Shown: one piece after another, positions 8,845 to 18,171 of the stretch
How the letters are laid out: every line of letters begins with the position of its first letter
Numbering within the stretch: position 1 is the stretch's first letter
DNA from: Mycobacterium sp. E3251
Lineage (GTDB): Bacteria > Actinomycetota > Actinomycetes > Mycobacteriales > Mycobacteriaceae
NCBI RefSeq assembly: GCF_001666835.1
Contig: NZ_LZJF01000197.1
Coordinates: forward strand, 38,393-102,392
DNA: 64,000 nt
Reading direction: 5' to 3'
Notes under the pieces: generated by a model
Databases searched by the model: none
Seen by the model: only the letters and a program-made list of their open reading frames with translations
Told to the model about the DNA's origin: nothing
Position numbers and translations under genes: made by a program

Positions 8845-10323
8845 ATGACGACCATGCGCCGAACGCGACGAGAGGCCGGGCTGCCGCCGGCGCTGTGGAC
8901 CTTCATCCTGTTCGCCTTCATCATTGGATTGGTTGTACTAACGACGGCCGCGTTCAACAGAGACCTCAGACCGTACGCCCGCGTGACCGTGACATCTGAT
9001 CGTGCGGGCTTGGTCATGGAACCCGGCGCGAAGGTGAAGTTGCGCGGTGTGCAGGTCGGCCGGGTCTCGGCGGTTCAGCCCGGCAACCCTGTGAAACTCC
9101 AACTGGAGCTGTATCCCGAACAGCTGCAATACATTCCTGCCAACATCGGCGCGAAAATCACCGCCACTACCGCGTTTGGTGCCAAATACGTCGACCTACT
9201 TACCCCAAACACCCCGAGTCCAAAACGGCTAACGGCAGGGTCCGTTGTGCCCTCGAGCGACGTCAGCGTCGAGACAAACACGGTATTTCAGAACCTCGTG
9301 TCGGTGCTGAACCAGGTCGACGTGCCCAAACTCAACGCAGTGCTCACGGCCCTAGCCGATGGATTTCGCGGCAAAGGGCCTGTCGTCGGTGAGGCCATCA
9401 CCGACCTCAACGAGGTGCTGCTAGCGGTCAATCCCCGCAGCGAGACGATCCGAGCCGACTTCGGCGCCCTGAAGGGATTCAGCGACACCTACAGCGCGGC
9501 AGCGCAAAACATTGTGTCCGTGTTGAATTCGGTCAGCACCACGAGCACCGCCATCACCGATGATGCCAAGCAACTTGACGCGCTGCTGCTCAACGTCAGC
9601 GGGCTTTCCCGCGCCGGCATCAACCTGATCGGCCCGAATAGGGACAACCTCGTACACGGTGTCAACTTGTTGGAATCCACCACCCGCCTGTTGATGAAGT
9701 ACAACCCCGAACTCACCTGCACGATCGTCGGCGGGAAGAATGTGCTCGACGATTTCCTGCCCATTGCCGGTGGCCACACCGGCTATTCGGTCGTCCTCGA
9801 CGTCGCGTTGTTGCTCGGCGACGATACCTACCAGTTCCCTGACAACCTGCCGATCAACGGCGCCAAAGGTGGGCCCGGCGGTCAGCCAGGGTGTGGATCG
9901 TTACCTGACGTCTATAAGAACTGGCCGCAGCGCTACCTGGTCACGAATACCGGGTGGGGCAGCGGGATGGATCTGCGGCCCAACCCCGGTATCGGTTTCC
10001 CCGGATACGTCGACTACTTCCCCGTCACGCGCGGGATACCCCGACCGCCGAGCATTCGGCATCCCGGCGGACCGGCGCCCGGCCCCATCCCTTATCCGGG
10101 GGCGCCTCCGTACGGGGCGCCGCAATACGCGCCCGATGGAACCCCGTTGTACCCCGGCTTGCCGCCGGCACCACCGCCAGGAAGGCCGCGCGAACCCGGT
10201 CCACCGCCTGCAGGGACCGAGCCCTTTGTGCCTCCGGCACCAGGGGGGACGCAGCCGACATGCGGAGTCGTCACCCAAGAGTGCGCGCCGCTGCCCCCAC
10301 CGCCCTACACCCCAGCGCCTTAA
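8845..10323 (+). CDS. mceA: Mce family protein MceA
   Basis: A 492-residue Mce protein. One N-terminal membrane helix (about residues 17-38) anchors it; the MCE domain follows (about 41-120) with the family's VKLRGVQVGRVSAV turn and FGAKYVDL strand; residues 120-310 are long helices that in MCE assemblies form a tunnel; the C-terminal 110 residues are strongly proline-rich. Four late Cys may pair outside the membrane. As first of six Mce subunits it should contribute to the heterohexameric lipid conduit across the periplasm. It starts at ATG 8845, right after yrbEB. Confidence 0.93.
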   Translation: MTTMRRTRREAGLPPALWTFILFAFIIGLVVLTTAAFNRDLRPYARVTVTSDRAGLVMEPGAKVKLRGVQVGRVSAVQPGNPVKLQLELYPEQLQYIPANIGAKITATTAFGAKYVDLLTPNTPSPKRLTAGSVVPSSDVSVETNTVFQNLVSVLNQVDVPKLNAVLTALADGFRGKGPVVGEAITDLNEVLLAVNPRSETIRADFGALKGFSDTYSAAAQNIVSVLNSVSTTSTAITDDAKQLDALLLNVSGLSRAGINLIGPNRDNLVHGVNLLESTTRLLMKYNPELTCTIVGGKNVLDDFLPIAGGHTGYSVVLDVALLLGDDTYQFPDNLPINGAKGGPGGQPGCGSLPDVYKNWPQRYLVTNTGWGSGMDLRPNPGIGFPGYVDYFPVTRGIPRPPSIRHPGGPAPGPIPYPGAPPYGAPQYAPDGTPLYPGLPPAPPPGRPREPGPPPAGTEPFVPPAPGGTQPTCGVVTQECAPLPPPPYTPAP

Positions 10324-10359
10324 GGCACCCCGCTCCAACGTGACCAGAGGAAAGTAGAC

Positions 10360-11388
10360 ATGCGAGAGAACTTGGTAGGCGCCCTCTGGCGCCTGACCAT
10401 TTACTTGGTCGTGTGCCTGATCGGTGCGTTCGCACTGATCGCCGTCTTCGCCCAGTTGCGCTTCCAGCCGGAGAAGACCTACAAAGCTCAGTTTTCCAGC
10501 GTGTCCGGGCTCGAGAACGGAAACTTCGTTCGCATCGCCGGTGTCGACGTCGGCAAGGTCAAGAAGATCACCATCCAGCCCGACTCCACAGTCCTTGTCG
10601 AGTTCACCGCTGCTGACTCGGTAGTGCTCACCCAGGGCAGCAGGGCGGCGATTCGCTTCGCCGACCTCATCGGCGGTCGGTATGTGGCCCTCGAGGAGGG
10701 GGCCGGGGGCGTCACGCTCCTGCATCCCGGTGACACCATCCCGCTGAGTCGCACCGAGCCGGCGTTAGATCTCGACGCGCTCATCGGCGGCTTCCGACCT
10801 TTGTTCCGCGCGCTGGACCCCGACCAGGTGAATCGATTGACGGGTCAACTGATCGCCGCCTTCGATGGTCAGGGCGCCACCATCGGCTCGTTTCTCACCC
10901 AGGCCGCCGCCTTGACGAACACGCTGGCCGACCGCGATCAACTGATCGGTCAAGTCATCACCAACCTCAATACCGTCCTGGGTTCGCTCGGCGGGCAGAG
11001 CAAACAATTCGGCAAAGCGGTCGACTCCCTGGCTGAACTGGTGGAAGGCCTCAAGGCCCGCAAGCAGGACATCAGCAACGGTGTGGCCTACGCCAACGCC
11101 GCTGCGGCGTCGGTGGCCGACCTCCTGGCACAGGCCCGGCCGCCGCTGACGAAGGTAGTGCACGAAACGGATCGGACCACCTCGCTTGTGCTGGCCGATC
11201 GCGACTATTTCGACCATTACCTCGAGACCTGGCCTGAGGCATTCCAGATTCTCAATCGGCAGGGCATGTATGGAGACTTCTTCAGCTTCTATCTCTGCGA
11301 CCTCGTGCTCAAGGTCAATGGCAAAGGGGGGCAACCGGTTTACATCAAGCTGGCCGGTCAGGCCACCGGGCGGTGCACGCCGAAATGA
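10360..11388 (+). CDS. mceB: Mce family protein MceB
   Basis: A 342-residue subunit with an N-terminal membrane helix (about 10-33), an MCE domain (about 36-115: FVRIAGVDVGKVKKI, then FADLIGGRYVAL) and a helical region to the end. It is the shortest of the six and lacks a proline-rich tail, as is usual for MceB. Two Cys lie near the C-terminus (LCDLVL and GRCTPK). A GGAAAG ribosome binding site precedes ATG 10360. The gene is 36 bases after mceA and overlaps mceC by four bases. Confidence 0.93.
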   Translation: MRENLVGALWRLTIYLVVCLIGAFALIAVFAQLRFQPEKTYKAQFSSVSGLENGNFVRIAGVDVGKVKKITIQPDSTVLVEFTAADSVVLTQGSRAAIRFADLIGGRYVALEEGAGGVTLLHPGDTIPLSRTEPALDLDALIGGFRPLFRALDPDQVNRLTGQLIAAFDGQGATIGSFLTQAAALTNTLADRDQLIGQVITNLNTVLGSLGGQSKQFGKAVDSLAELVEGLKARKQDISNGVAYANAAAASVADLLAQARPPLTKVVHETDRTTSLVLADRDYFDHYLETWPEAFQILNRQGMYGDFFSFYLCDLVLKVNGKGGQPVYIKLAGQATGRCTPK

Positions 11389-12707
11389 AGCCCTTCTCCG
11401 AACGCAATCCGCTCCTCATCGGCGCGGTCGGCCTCGGCGCCGTCCTAGTGCTCATGCTGCTGTCGGTGAACTACCAGAAGCTGCCGTTCTTCAACACCGG
11501 AAGGACTTATTCGGCCTACTTCGCCGAAGCGGGCGGTTTGCTGCCCGGTGACCACGTCCAAGTGTCGGGCTTTCGGGTCGGTCAGGTGTCCAGTGTGGAC
11601 CTGGACGGAGCGCGCGTCCTGGTCAAATTCACTGTGGCCAACGGTGTCCGCCTCGGCGACCGCACCGAGGCGGCGATCAAATTACGGACGGTGCTCGGTA
11701 CCAAACTTCTCGAAGTCACCCCGCGCGGGGACGGACAACTGGCCGGCCCGATTCCGCTCGGGAGAACCATCTCGCCCTATCAGTTACCCGACGCGCTAGG
11801 CGATCTCACCACCACCATCAGCGGATTGGACACCAAGCAACTGTCCAACTCGTTGGCCGTGCTGGCCAACACCTTCTCTGACACCCCGCCAGATCTGAAG
11901 GCGGCGGTGCAAGGAGTGGCTCGCTTTTCGAAGACCATCGACGAACGCGACAGCGAGCTGCGAAACTTGTTGGCTAACGCCGATAAAGCGACAAAGGTGT
12001 TGGCCGAACGCAGCGACGAAATCGTCAACCTCGTCGCCAACACCAATGCCCTGCTGGTGCAGCTGCGAAGCCAAAGCCGCTCATTGGAACAGATTTCGCA
12101 CAATCTCTCGGCGCTGGCTCAGCAGCTCAAGGGGTTCATCAGCGAGAACCGCAGCACGCTCAAGCCTGCGCTCGACAAACTCAACGGCGTGCTCACGATC
12201 GTGGACAACCGCAAACAGAATGTGCAGAAGGCGATTACAGGGCTGAGCAGATACGCTCTGGGCCTGGGTGAATCGGTCTCGTCAGGCCCCTTCTTCAAGG
12301 CCTACCTGGCCAACCTGTTTCCTGGGCAGTTCGTGCAGCCATTCGTCGACGCCGCGTTCTCCGATCTCGGACTGGACCCCAATGTCCTTCTGCCCTCTCA
12401 ACGCGCCGATCCCCAGACCGGGCAGCCGGCCACTCCTCCACTGCCGATTCCGTTCCCGCGGACCGGCCAGGGCGGCGACCCGCGCATGACCATCCCAGAC
12501 GCCATCACCGGCAACCCCGGCGATCATTCGTGCGGTCCGCCCGGTGCGCCGTTACCCGGGCCTGGCTGCTATCCGTATCGGGAGCCGCCCGCAGCGCCCC
12601 CACCCGGCGGTCCCCCGCCAGGACCTCCCGCGCTGCCGGGTCCCGGCGAAGGACAGTCAACTGCGACTCCGGCCCCGCCGACCTCATTCGAAGTTGGTGG
12701 ACAGTGA
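11385..12707 (+). CDS. mceC: Mce family protein MceC
   Basis: A 440-residue Mce subunit. The ATG at 11385 overlaps the mceB stop (ATGA) and is preferred over an in-frame GTG at 11373. It has an N-terminal membrane helix, an MCE domain (QVSGFRVGQVSSVDL, then LRTVLGTKLLEV), extended coiled helices from about residue 130 to 300, and a proline/glycine-rich C-terminus from about 340. It is one of the six subunits of the lipid-transport barrel. Position three in the operon matches the canonical mce order. Confidence 0.93.
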   Translation: MKPFSERNPLLIGAVGLGAVLVLMLLSVNYQKLPFFNTGRTYSAYFAEAGGLLPGDHVQVSGFRVGQVSSVDLDGARVLVKFTVANGVRLGDRTEAAIKLRTVLGTKLLEVTPRGDGQLAGPIPLGRTISPYQLPDALGDLTTTISGLDTKQLSNSLAVLANTFSDTPPDLKAAVQGVARFSKTIDERDSELRNLLANADKATKVLAERSDEIVNLVANTNALLVQLRSQSRSLEQISHNLSALAQQLKGFISENRSTLKPALDKLNGVLTIVDNRKQNVQKAITGLSRYALGLGESVSSGPFFKAYLANLFPGQFVQPFVDAAFSDLGLDPNVLLPSQRADPQTGQPATPPLPIPFPRTGQGGDPRMTIPDAITGNPGDHSCGPPGAPLPGPGCYPYREPPAAPPPGGPPPGPPALPGPGEGQSTATPAPPTSFEVGGQ

Positions 12708-14053
12708 GGGCACCTAGGGCCAGACTCGTCGTAGCCGTCACCTTGGCGGCGGTGCTGGTTGGCGGAGTTATCACGGTGGTCCGCTCCGTCGGCATCGGGC
12801 GCACTTACGTCACCGGATACTTCGCCAACAGCACCGGCCTCTACGGCGGCGACGACGTCGTCATCCTTGGGGTGCGCGTCGGCAAGGTCGACAAGATCGA
12901 ACCTTTGCCCGACGGTGTCAAGATCAGCTTCTGGTACGACGACAAATACAAGGTGCCCGCCGACGCGAAGGCGGTAATTTTGTCGCCATCACTGGTGACG
13001 CCGCGCTCCATCCAATTGACGCCGGCCTACACCGGAGGTGCGGTTCTGCCCGATCATGCGGTCATTCCTCAGCAGCGGACAGCTGTGCCGGTGGAATACG
13101 ACGACTTTCGCCGACAACTGGAAAAGCTGACCGAGACCCTGCAGCCCACCCAACCGGGTGGTACCAGCACTCTTGGGGCGTTCATCAATACCGCGGCCGA
13201 CAACCTGCGTGGTCAGGGACCCGATATCCGTGACACGATTATCAAGCTGTCGCAAGCGATTTCCGCTCTCGGCGACCACAGCAACGATCTGTTCAGCACC
13301 GTGAAGAATCTGTCGATCCTGGTCTCCGCGTTACATGACAGCAGCGACCTGTTAGGGCAGTTGAACCAGAATCTGGCTGCGACAACCGGCCTGCTGGCCG
13401 AAGATCCCAACCAAGTCGGCAATGCGATTCACGATCTCGATGACATCGCCGACGACGTCCGAAACTTTGTGGCCGATAACCGAGAGGCGTTGGGTACGAC
13501 CTCGGACAAGCTGGCCTCGGTATCTGCAGCGCTCAACGACAGCCTTGACGATGTCAAACAAGTTCTGCACACCGCCCCGACAGCGTTCCAAAACTTCTTG
13601 AACATCTACCAACCCGCACAGGGGACACTGACCGGCGCGCTTGCGCTCAACAACTTCGCTAATCCGATTCAATTCCTATGCTCAGCAGTCCAGGCGGCGT
13701 CGCGCCTGGGCAGCAAGCAGTCAGCCAAATTGTGTGTGCAGTATCTGGCGCCCATCATCAAAAACCGCCAGTACAACTTCCCGCCCCTAGGAGAAAACCT
13801 GTTCGTCGGCGCCTCGGCGCGCCCCAACGAAATCACATATAGCGAGGATTGGCTGCGGCCGGACTACGTTCCCCCGCGACCACCGGCCTCGGCCAACTCG
13901 CCTGAGGCTGCCGATCCGGCCAACCCCGCAGCCCCGGCTGTCGCTCCACCGGCGCCAGAGGGACCGGCCGCGCCGCCGATCAATCAATCCGTTCCTACCA
14001 ATCCGGCCGATGGCCTGCGAGGAATGATGACGCCACCCGGAGGTGGACAGTGA
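12704..14053 (+). CDS. mceD: Mce family protein MceD
   Basis: A 449-residue subunit starting at GTG 12704, which overlaps the mceC stop (GTGA). The frame stays open further upstream to 12530, but that part is antisense-like translation of mceC and is excluded. Features: membrane helix at about 8-28, MCE domain with VVILGVRVGKVDKIEP, a long helical region with heptad-like DDIADDVRNF/ALGTTSDKLASV segments, two Cys in the conserved region (FLCSAVQ, KLCVQY) and an Ala/Pro-rich tail. It functions within the Mce lipid importer. Confidence 0.92.
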   Translation: MRAPRARLVVAVTLAAVLVGGVITVVRSVGIGRTYVTGYFANSTGLYGGDDVVILGVRVGKVDKIEPLPDGVKISFWYDDKYKVPADAKAVILSPSLVTPRSIQLTPAYTGGAVLPDHAVIPQQRTAVPVEYDDFRRQLEKLTETLQPTQPGGTSTLGAFINTAADNLRGQGPDIRDTIIKLSQAISALGDHSNDLFSTVKNLSILVSALHDSSDLLGQLNQNLAATTGLLAEDPNQVGNAIHDLDDIADDVRNFVADNREALGTTSDKLASVSAALNDSLDDVKQVLHTAPTAFQNFLNIYQPAQGTLTGALALNNFANPIQFLCSAVQAASRLGSKQSAKLCVQYLAPIIKNRQYNFPPLGENLFVGASARPNEITYSEDWLRPDYVPPRPPASANSPEAADPANPAAPAVAPPAPEGPAAPPINQSVPTNPADGLRGMMTPPGGGQ

Positions 14054-15210
14054 GTCGAGCACAGATCTGCCGGCGTGTCGCGACGGCGCTCGTGGCGACA
14101 CTGGCGTTGGCCGCGCTCGCTGGCTGCGACTTCCGTGGCGCAAACTCGTTTACCCTTCCAGGAACCAAAGGCCAGGGCCCCGGCGCCTACACGATTCAAG
14201 CGCAGATGCCCGATGTCCAGAATTTGCAGCGGAATTCGCGTGTCCGGGTCAACGATGTCACCGTCGGTAATGTCACCAAGATCGAGCTTCAGGGCTGGCA
14301 TGCCCTGGTCACTATGACCATAGACGGCGACGTTGACCTGCCGGCCAACGCGAGCGCCACCATCGGTCAAACCAGCTTGCTCGGGTCAGTGCACGTCGAA
14401 CTGGCGCCACCGAGAGGTGTGCCACCCCAAGGGAAGCTCAGGAATGGATCACTCATTCGGTTGACGTCGGCCAACAGCTATCCCTCGACCGAACGGACAC
14501 TGGCCGGGGTTTCACTGCTGCTTAACGGCGGCGGTCTCGGTCAGCTCCAAGACATTACGAAATCATTGGGCACCGCATTTACCGGTCGCGAGCAAGACTT
14601 GCGAAGCCTGCTCGGGCAGCTTGATAAGTTCGTCGGCTACCTCAACGATCAAAAAGCGGACATCATCGCCGCAACCGACAGCCTCAACAACCTTGTCGGG
14701 CAATTCGCCGACCAAAGGCCTGTGATCGACAAGGCGCTCAAGACCGTGCCGGACGCCTTGGCTGTGTTGGCTCATGAGCGGGACAACCTCGCCCAAGCGC
14801 TGGGCGACGTAGGCAAATTCGGCGCGCTTGCCGCTGACTCGGTGAACAAAACCAAGGAGAACCTGATCAAGGAGCTCAAGGACCTCGGCCCGGTGCTGCA
14901 GTCGTTGGCCGACGCTGGGCCGGCCCTGACTCGCGCACTCGGTTTCTACGGAACCTTCCCGTGGCCACGGGACACCATGAGCAAATGGCTGCGTGGGGAC
15001 TACGCCAACTTGACCGCGGTGATCGACCTGACCCTGAGTCGGCTCGACGCCTCGTTTTTCACCGGAACACGCTTTGAGTGCAACCTGACCGAGCTAGAGC
15101 TGCAGTGGGGCCGCACCATCGGCCAGATGCCCAGCCCCTGTACCGGAGGTGGGCCCTACAACCCCGGCAACCCGCTGGTTGTTCCCTACCACTTCAACCA
15201 AGGGCCGTGA
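14050..15210 (+). CDS. mceE: Mce family lipoprotein MceE
   Basis: A 386-residue lipoprotein. Residues 1-26 are a lipoprotein signal peptide with the lipobox LAGC, so C26 should be acylated after cleavage. The MCE domain follows (VRVNDVTVGNVTKIEL, then LLGSVHVEL), then helical segments and a Cys near the end (SPCTGGGPYNPGNPL). The position and lipobox are those of MceE/LprK-type proteins. GTG 14050 overlaps the mceD stop. It is thought to tie the Mce complex to the membrane in a different way from the other subunits. Confidence 0.93.
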   Translation: MSRAQICRRVATALVATLALAALAGCDFRGANSFTLPGTKGQGPGAYTIQAQMPDVQNLQRNSRVRVNDVTVGNVTKIELQGWHALVTMTIDGDVDLPANASATIGQTSLLGSVHVELAPPRGVPPQGKLRNGSLIRLTSANSYPSTERTLAGVSLLLNGGGLGQLQDITKSLGTAFTGREQDLRSLLGQLDKFVGYLNDQKADIIAATDSLNNLVGQFADQRPVIDKALKTVPDALAVLAHERDNLAQALGDVGKFGALAADSVNKTKENLIKELKDLGPVLQSLADAGPALTRALGFYGTFPWPRDTMSKWLRGDYANLTAVIDLTLSRLDASFFTGTRFECNLTELELQWGRTIGQMPSPCTGGGPYNPGNPLVVPYHFNQGP

Positions 15211-15214
15211 CATC

Positions 15215-16684
15215 GTGCTGACTAGACGGGTCAAGATACAGCTGGTGGTCTTCGCGGCGCTGAGCCTGACCGCCGCCACCATCATGTTCTTCGGCTTCAT
15301 CCAAGTACCTACCGTGTTTTTCGGAGTGGACCGCTACACCGTGACGCTCCAGCTGCCCCAAGCGGGTGGTCTCTATGAGGGCGGCAACGTCACCTACCGC
15401 GGTGTCGAGATCGGTCGGGTGCAGGCTGTGCGGCTGACCGATAGCGGCGCCCAGGCTGTGCTGCAACTGAATTCGGACATCAAGGTCCCCGCCGACCTCA
15501 ATGCTGAAGTGCACAGCGTGTCGGCCGTCGGTGAACAATATGTGGAGTTGCTACCGCGCAGCGGCAAAGGGCCGTCATTGAAGAACGGCGACATGATCTC
15601 GGCCGACCGGACCTATGTACCGCCAGACATCAACTCACTGTTGGGCGCAACTAATCGGGGCTTGACGGCGATCCCGCGCGACAACTTGAAAACCGTGGTC
15701 GACGAATCCTATGTGGCCGTCGGCGGCCTCGGTCCCGAACTGTCTCGGTTGGTGAGCGGGACGGCGAACCTGTCGATCGATGCCCGCAAGAATCTGGACG
15801 CCATCGTCGACTTGATCGACAAGTCCAAGCCGGTGCTCGACAGCCAAACCGACTCGGCGGATGCGGTTCAAGCATGGGCCGCACACCTCGCGACCATCAC
15901 AGGTGAGTTGCGCGACAACGATTCTTCGGTGCGTGGCCTTCTCCAAAAGGGTAGTCCAGCGGCCGCGGAGGGCCGGGCGTTGTTCGACCGGCTCAACCCC
16001 ACGCTGCCTATTGTGTTGGCCAATCTGGTCAGTGTCGGGCAGGTGGGCGTCACCTACCGGGACAATTTGGAATCAATCCTGGTCGAGTTGCCACAGGGGG
16101 CGGCTGACATCTTGTCCATCGCCGTGCCCAACAAGAACACCAAACAGGCTTACAACGGGGGATTCCTGAGCTTCAACCTCAACCTCAACTGGCCACCGGT
16201 ATGTAGCACCGGATTCCTGCCGGCCCAGCAACAGCGGTCGCCCAGCTACGAGGACTATCCGGATCCTCCGAAGGGAGACTTTTACTGTCGGGTGCCCCAA
16301 GACTCCATGCTCAATGTGCGTGGCGCCCACAACTATCCGTGCGAAACCCGCCCCGGTAAGCGGGCCCCGACGGTGAAACTGTGCGAAAGCGACCAGACCT
16401 ACGTCCCCCTCAACGACGGCTTCAACTGGAAGGGGGATCCCAACGCGACATATACCGGTCAAGGCGTCCCGCAGTTCGCGCCCGGTGAGGAACCACCCGG
16501 GCAGGCACCGCCGCAATCACCCCCGGGACCGTTGCCGCCACCAATTGCCGCAGTTCAATACGACCCAGCCACAGGCATGTACATGGGGCCAGATGGGCGC
16601 ATGTACACCCAGAGCGACCTCGCCCGCGGCAGCAGAAAGGAGCAAACATGGCAAAGCATGCTGGTGCCACCCAAGAGGAACTGA
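15215..16684 (+). CDS. mceF: Mce family protein MceF
   Basis: A 489-residue subunit starting at GTG 15215, four bases after the mceE stop. An N-terminal membrane helix (about 8-30) precedes the MCE domain (GNVTYRGVEIGRVQAV, then AVGEQYVEL). The C-terminal third has several Cys, a proline-rich stretch and the conserved MceF ending YDPATGMYMGPDGRMY followed by a TWQSMLVP segment. It is the sixth Mce subunit. Its 3' end overlaps the first mas gene by 37 bases. Confidence 0.92.
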   Translation: MLTRRVKIQLVVFAALSLTAATIMFFGFIQVPTVFFGVDRYTVTLQLPQAGGLYEGGNVTYRGVEIGRVQAVRLTDSGAQAVLQLNSDIKVPADLNAEVHSVSAVGEQYVELLPRSGKGPSLKNGDMISADRTYVPPDINSLLGATNRGLTAIPRDNLKTVVDESYVAVGGLGPELSRLVSGTANLSIDARKNLDAIVDLIDKSKPVLDSQTDSADAVQAWAAHLATITGELRDNDSSVRGLLQKGSPAAAEGRALFDRLNPTLPIVLANLVSVGQVGVTYRDNLESILVELPQGAADILSIAVPNKNTKQAYNGGFLSFNLNLNWPPVCSTGFLPAQQQRSPSYEDYPDPPKGDFYCRVPQDSMLNVRGAHNYPCETRPGKRAPTVKLCESDQTYVPLNDGFNWKGDPNATYTGQGVPQFAPGEEPPGQAPPQSPPGPLPPPIAAVQYDPATGMYMGPDGRMYTQSDLARGSRKEQTWQSMLVPPKRN

Positions 16685-17400
16685 GTTACGTGGAAATGCT
16701 TGGAGCCGCGTCCGACTCGTCCAACAGCACTGACGAGAGCTCGTCACCACCACTCGATGACGCCGCGGACAACCACGAAGGCGCGGAGGCGCCACCGGTC
16801 TCCAAGACTGCTCCGGGAAAGGGGCGAAGCGGGGAAATCCCGTCTCACAACGAGTCTCGTGCCGAGGACGGCGGTGCCGACCGCGATGAAGAAGGCGACG
16901 CGTCGATCAAGAAGCCTAGATCGCCGGTCCGCTTAGCGGTCATCCTGGTGTTGGTCACAGTTGTCGGTTTGGGAGCCCTGGCCGGTTGGTTCGGGTTCCA
17001 GGAACACAAGGCCCGCCAGGCTCAGCAGCAGCGTGAGTTGCTGGTTCGAGTGGCGAGGCAAGGCGCACTGAATTTGACCACTATCGATTGGCAGCATGCC
17101 GACACCGATGTCAAGCGCATTCTCGACAGTGCGACCGGCACTTTCTACGAAGATTTCTCGCATCGATCTCAGCCTTTCATGGATGTCGTGAAGAAGGCGC
17201 AGTCGACGTCGGTGGGAACGATCACCGAGGCCGGTCTGGAATCAGAGTCGGGGGACGAAGCTCAAGTGCTGGTTGCTGTTTCGGTAAAGACGTCCAATCG
17301 CGGTGCATCCGAACAGGATCCGAGGCACTGGCGGATGCGAATTACCGTACAGAAGCTTGGCGGCGAGGCCAAGGTTTCCAACGTCGCTTTCGTGCCATGA
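16648..17400 (+). CDS. Mce-associated membrane protein (Mas)
   Basis: A 250-residue protein with an acidic, serine-rich cytosolic N-terminus (1-90), one membrane helix (about 94-117) and a C-terminal domain outside (about 118-250) of the Mas/VirB8-like type, with LNLTTIDWQHADTDVKRIL and ATGTFYEDFSHR typical of the family. ATG 16648 has AAAGGAG seven bases upstream and lies inside the mceF end. Mas proteins help stabilise or assemble Mce complexes in mycobacteria (known for Mce1/Mce4-associated homologues; inferred here). Confidence 0.88.
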   Translation: MAKHAGATQEELSYVEMLGAASDSSNSTDESSSPPLDDAADNHEGAEAPPVSKTAPGKGRSGEIPSHNESRAEDGGADRDEEGDASIKKPRSPVRLAVILVLVTVVGLGALAGWFGFQEHKARQAQQQRELLVRVARQGALNLTTIDWQHADTDVKRILDSATGTFYEDFSHRSQPFMDVVKKAQSTSVGTITEAGLESESGDEAQVLVAVSVKTSNRGASEQDPRHWRMRITVQKLGGEAKVSNVAFVP

Positions 17401-17463
17401 CAGTTGCGCGGACGGGTGAAGCGGCGATGACCATGGCCATGAATCGGGAAGGAAAGAAGCGCA

Positions 17464-18162
17464 GTGCGAGTTAAAAGTCGTTCCGCCGTCGAGCAGGACG
17501 AAGCGGACGTTGCCCAGGAGAACGCTGGTCAGGTCGCTGCTGAAAGCAGTGACGCTGAGGAGACCGGTGGCGGTGAGGACGCCCTCGACCTCGAAGACAC
17601 TGAGGCACCAGAGGATAAATCCCCCGAGGGGGACGATGCCCAGCACTCGGAAGGCGATCAGCCACCGGCAGGTAAGCGAATCAAGTGGTCGCGTGTGGTG
17701 GCCTTCAGCGTGTTACCCATCTTGCCTCTGGTGATTGCAGGTGCTGCCGGCTACCTCAAGTGGCAAGACGCCTGGGTCCGCGGATCAGGCGTCGCCGGCA
17801 TCGAGTCCGTTGCCGCCGCTAAGGATTCCACTGTAGCGATACTCTCATACCAGCCTGACAGCGTCGAGAAGGATCTGGGAGTCGCCCGTGACCGGCTGAC
17901 TGGTCAATTCAAGGACTCCTACAGCCAACTGATTCACGATGTGGTGATACCCGGCGCCAAGAAGGACCGCATTGCGTCGATCGCGACCGTTCCCGCCGCT
18001 GCCTCGGTGTCAGCAACTCCTAACCACGCGGTTGCCCTGGTGTTCGTCAATCAGGCCGTGACCGTTGGCAATGATGCTCCTACCGATACGGCGTCCGCGG
18101 TGCGAGTGACTCTCGACAAGAGCGGCGCGCGCTGGCTGATCTCCGCCTTCGATCCCATCTAA
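17464..18162 (+). CDS. Second Mce-associated membrane protein (Mas)
   Basis: A 232-residue protein with the same plan as the previous gene: a long acidic N-terminus (1-70), one membrane helix (about 77-97) and an extracytoplasmic domain containing VAAAKDSTVAILSYQPDSVEKD and a DRLTGQFKDSY segment. GTG 17464 follows a GGAAGGAAAG binding site. It closes the ten-gene mce operon and ends only nine bases from the convergent gene's stop, leaving no room for a normal separate terminator. Confidence 0.87.
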   Translation: MRVKSRSAVEQDEADVAQENAGQVAAESSDAEETGGGEDALDLEDTEAPEDKSPEGDDAQHSEGDQPPAGKRIKWSRVVAFSVLPILPLVIAGAAGYLKWQDAWVRGSGVAGIESVAAAKDSTVAILSYQPDSVEKDLGVARDRLTGQFKDSYSQLIHDVVIPGAKKDRIASIATVPAAASVSATPNHAVALVFVNQAVTVGNDAPTDTASAVRVTLDKSGARWLISAFDPI

Positions 18163-18171
18163 GTCAAAGGC

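Noticed and set aside
7137..18162. Assigning the mce operon to a numbered class (for example mce4)
   Set aside because: The gene order is the same in all classes and no sequence comparison could be run; neighbours do not decide it.
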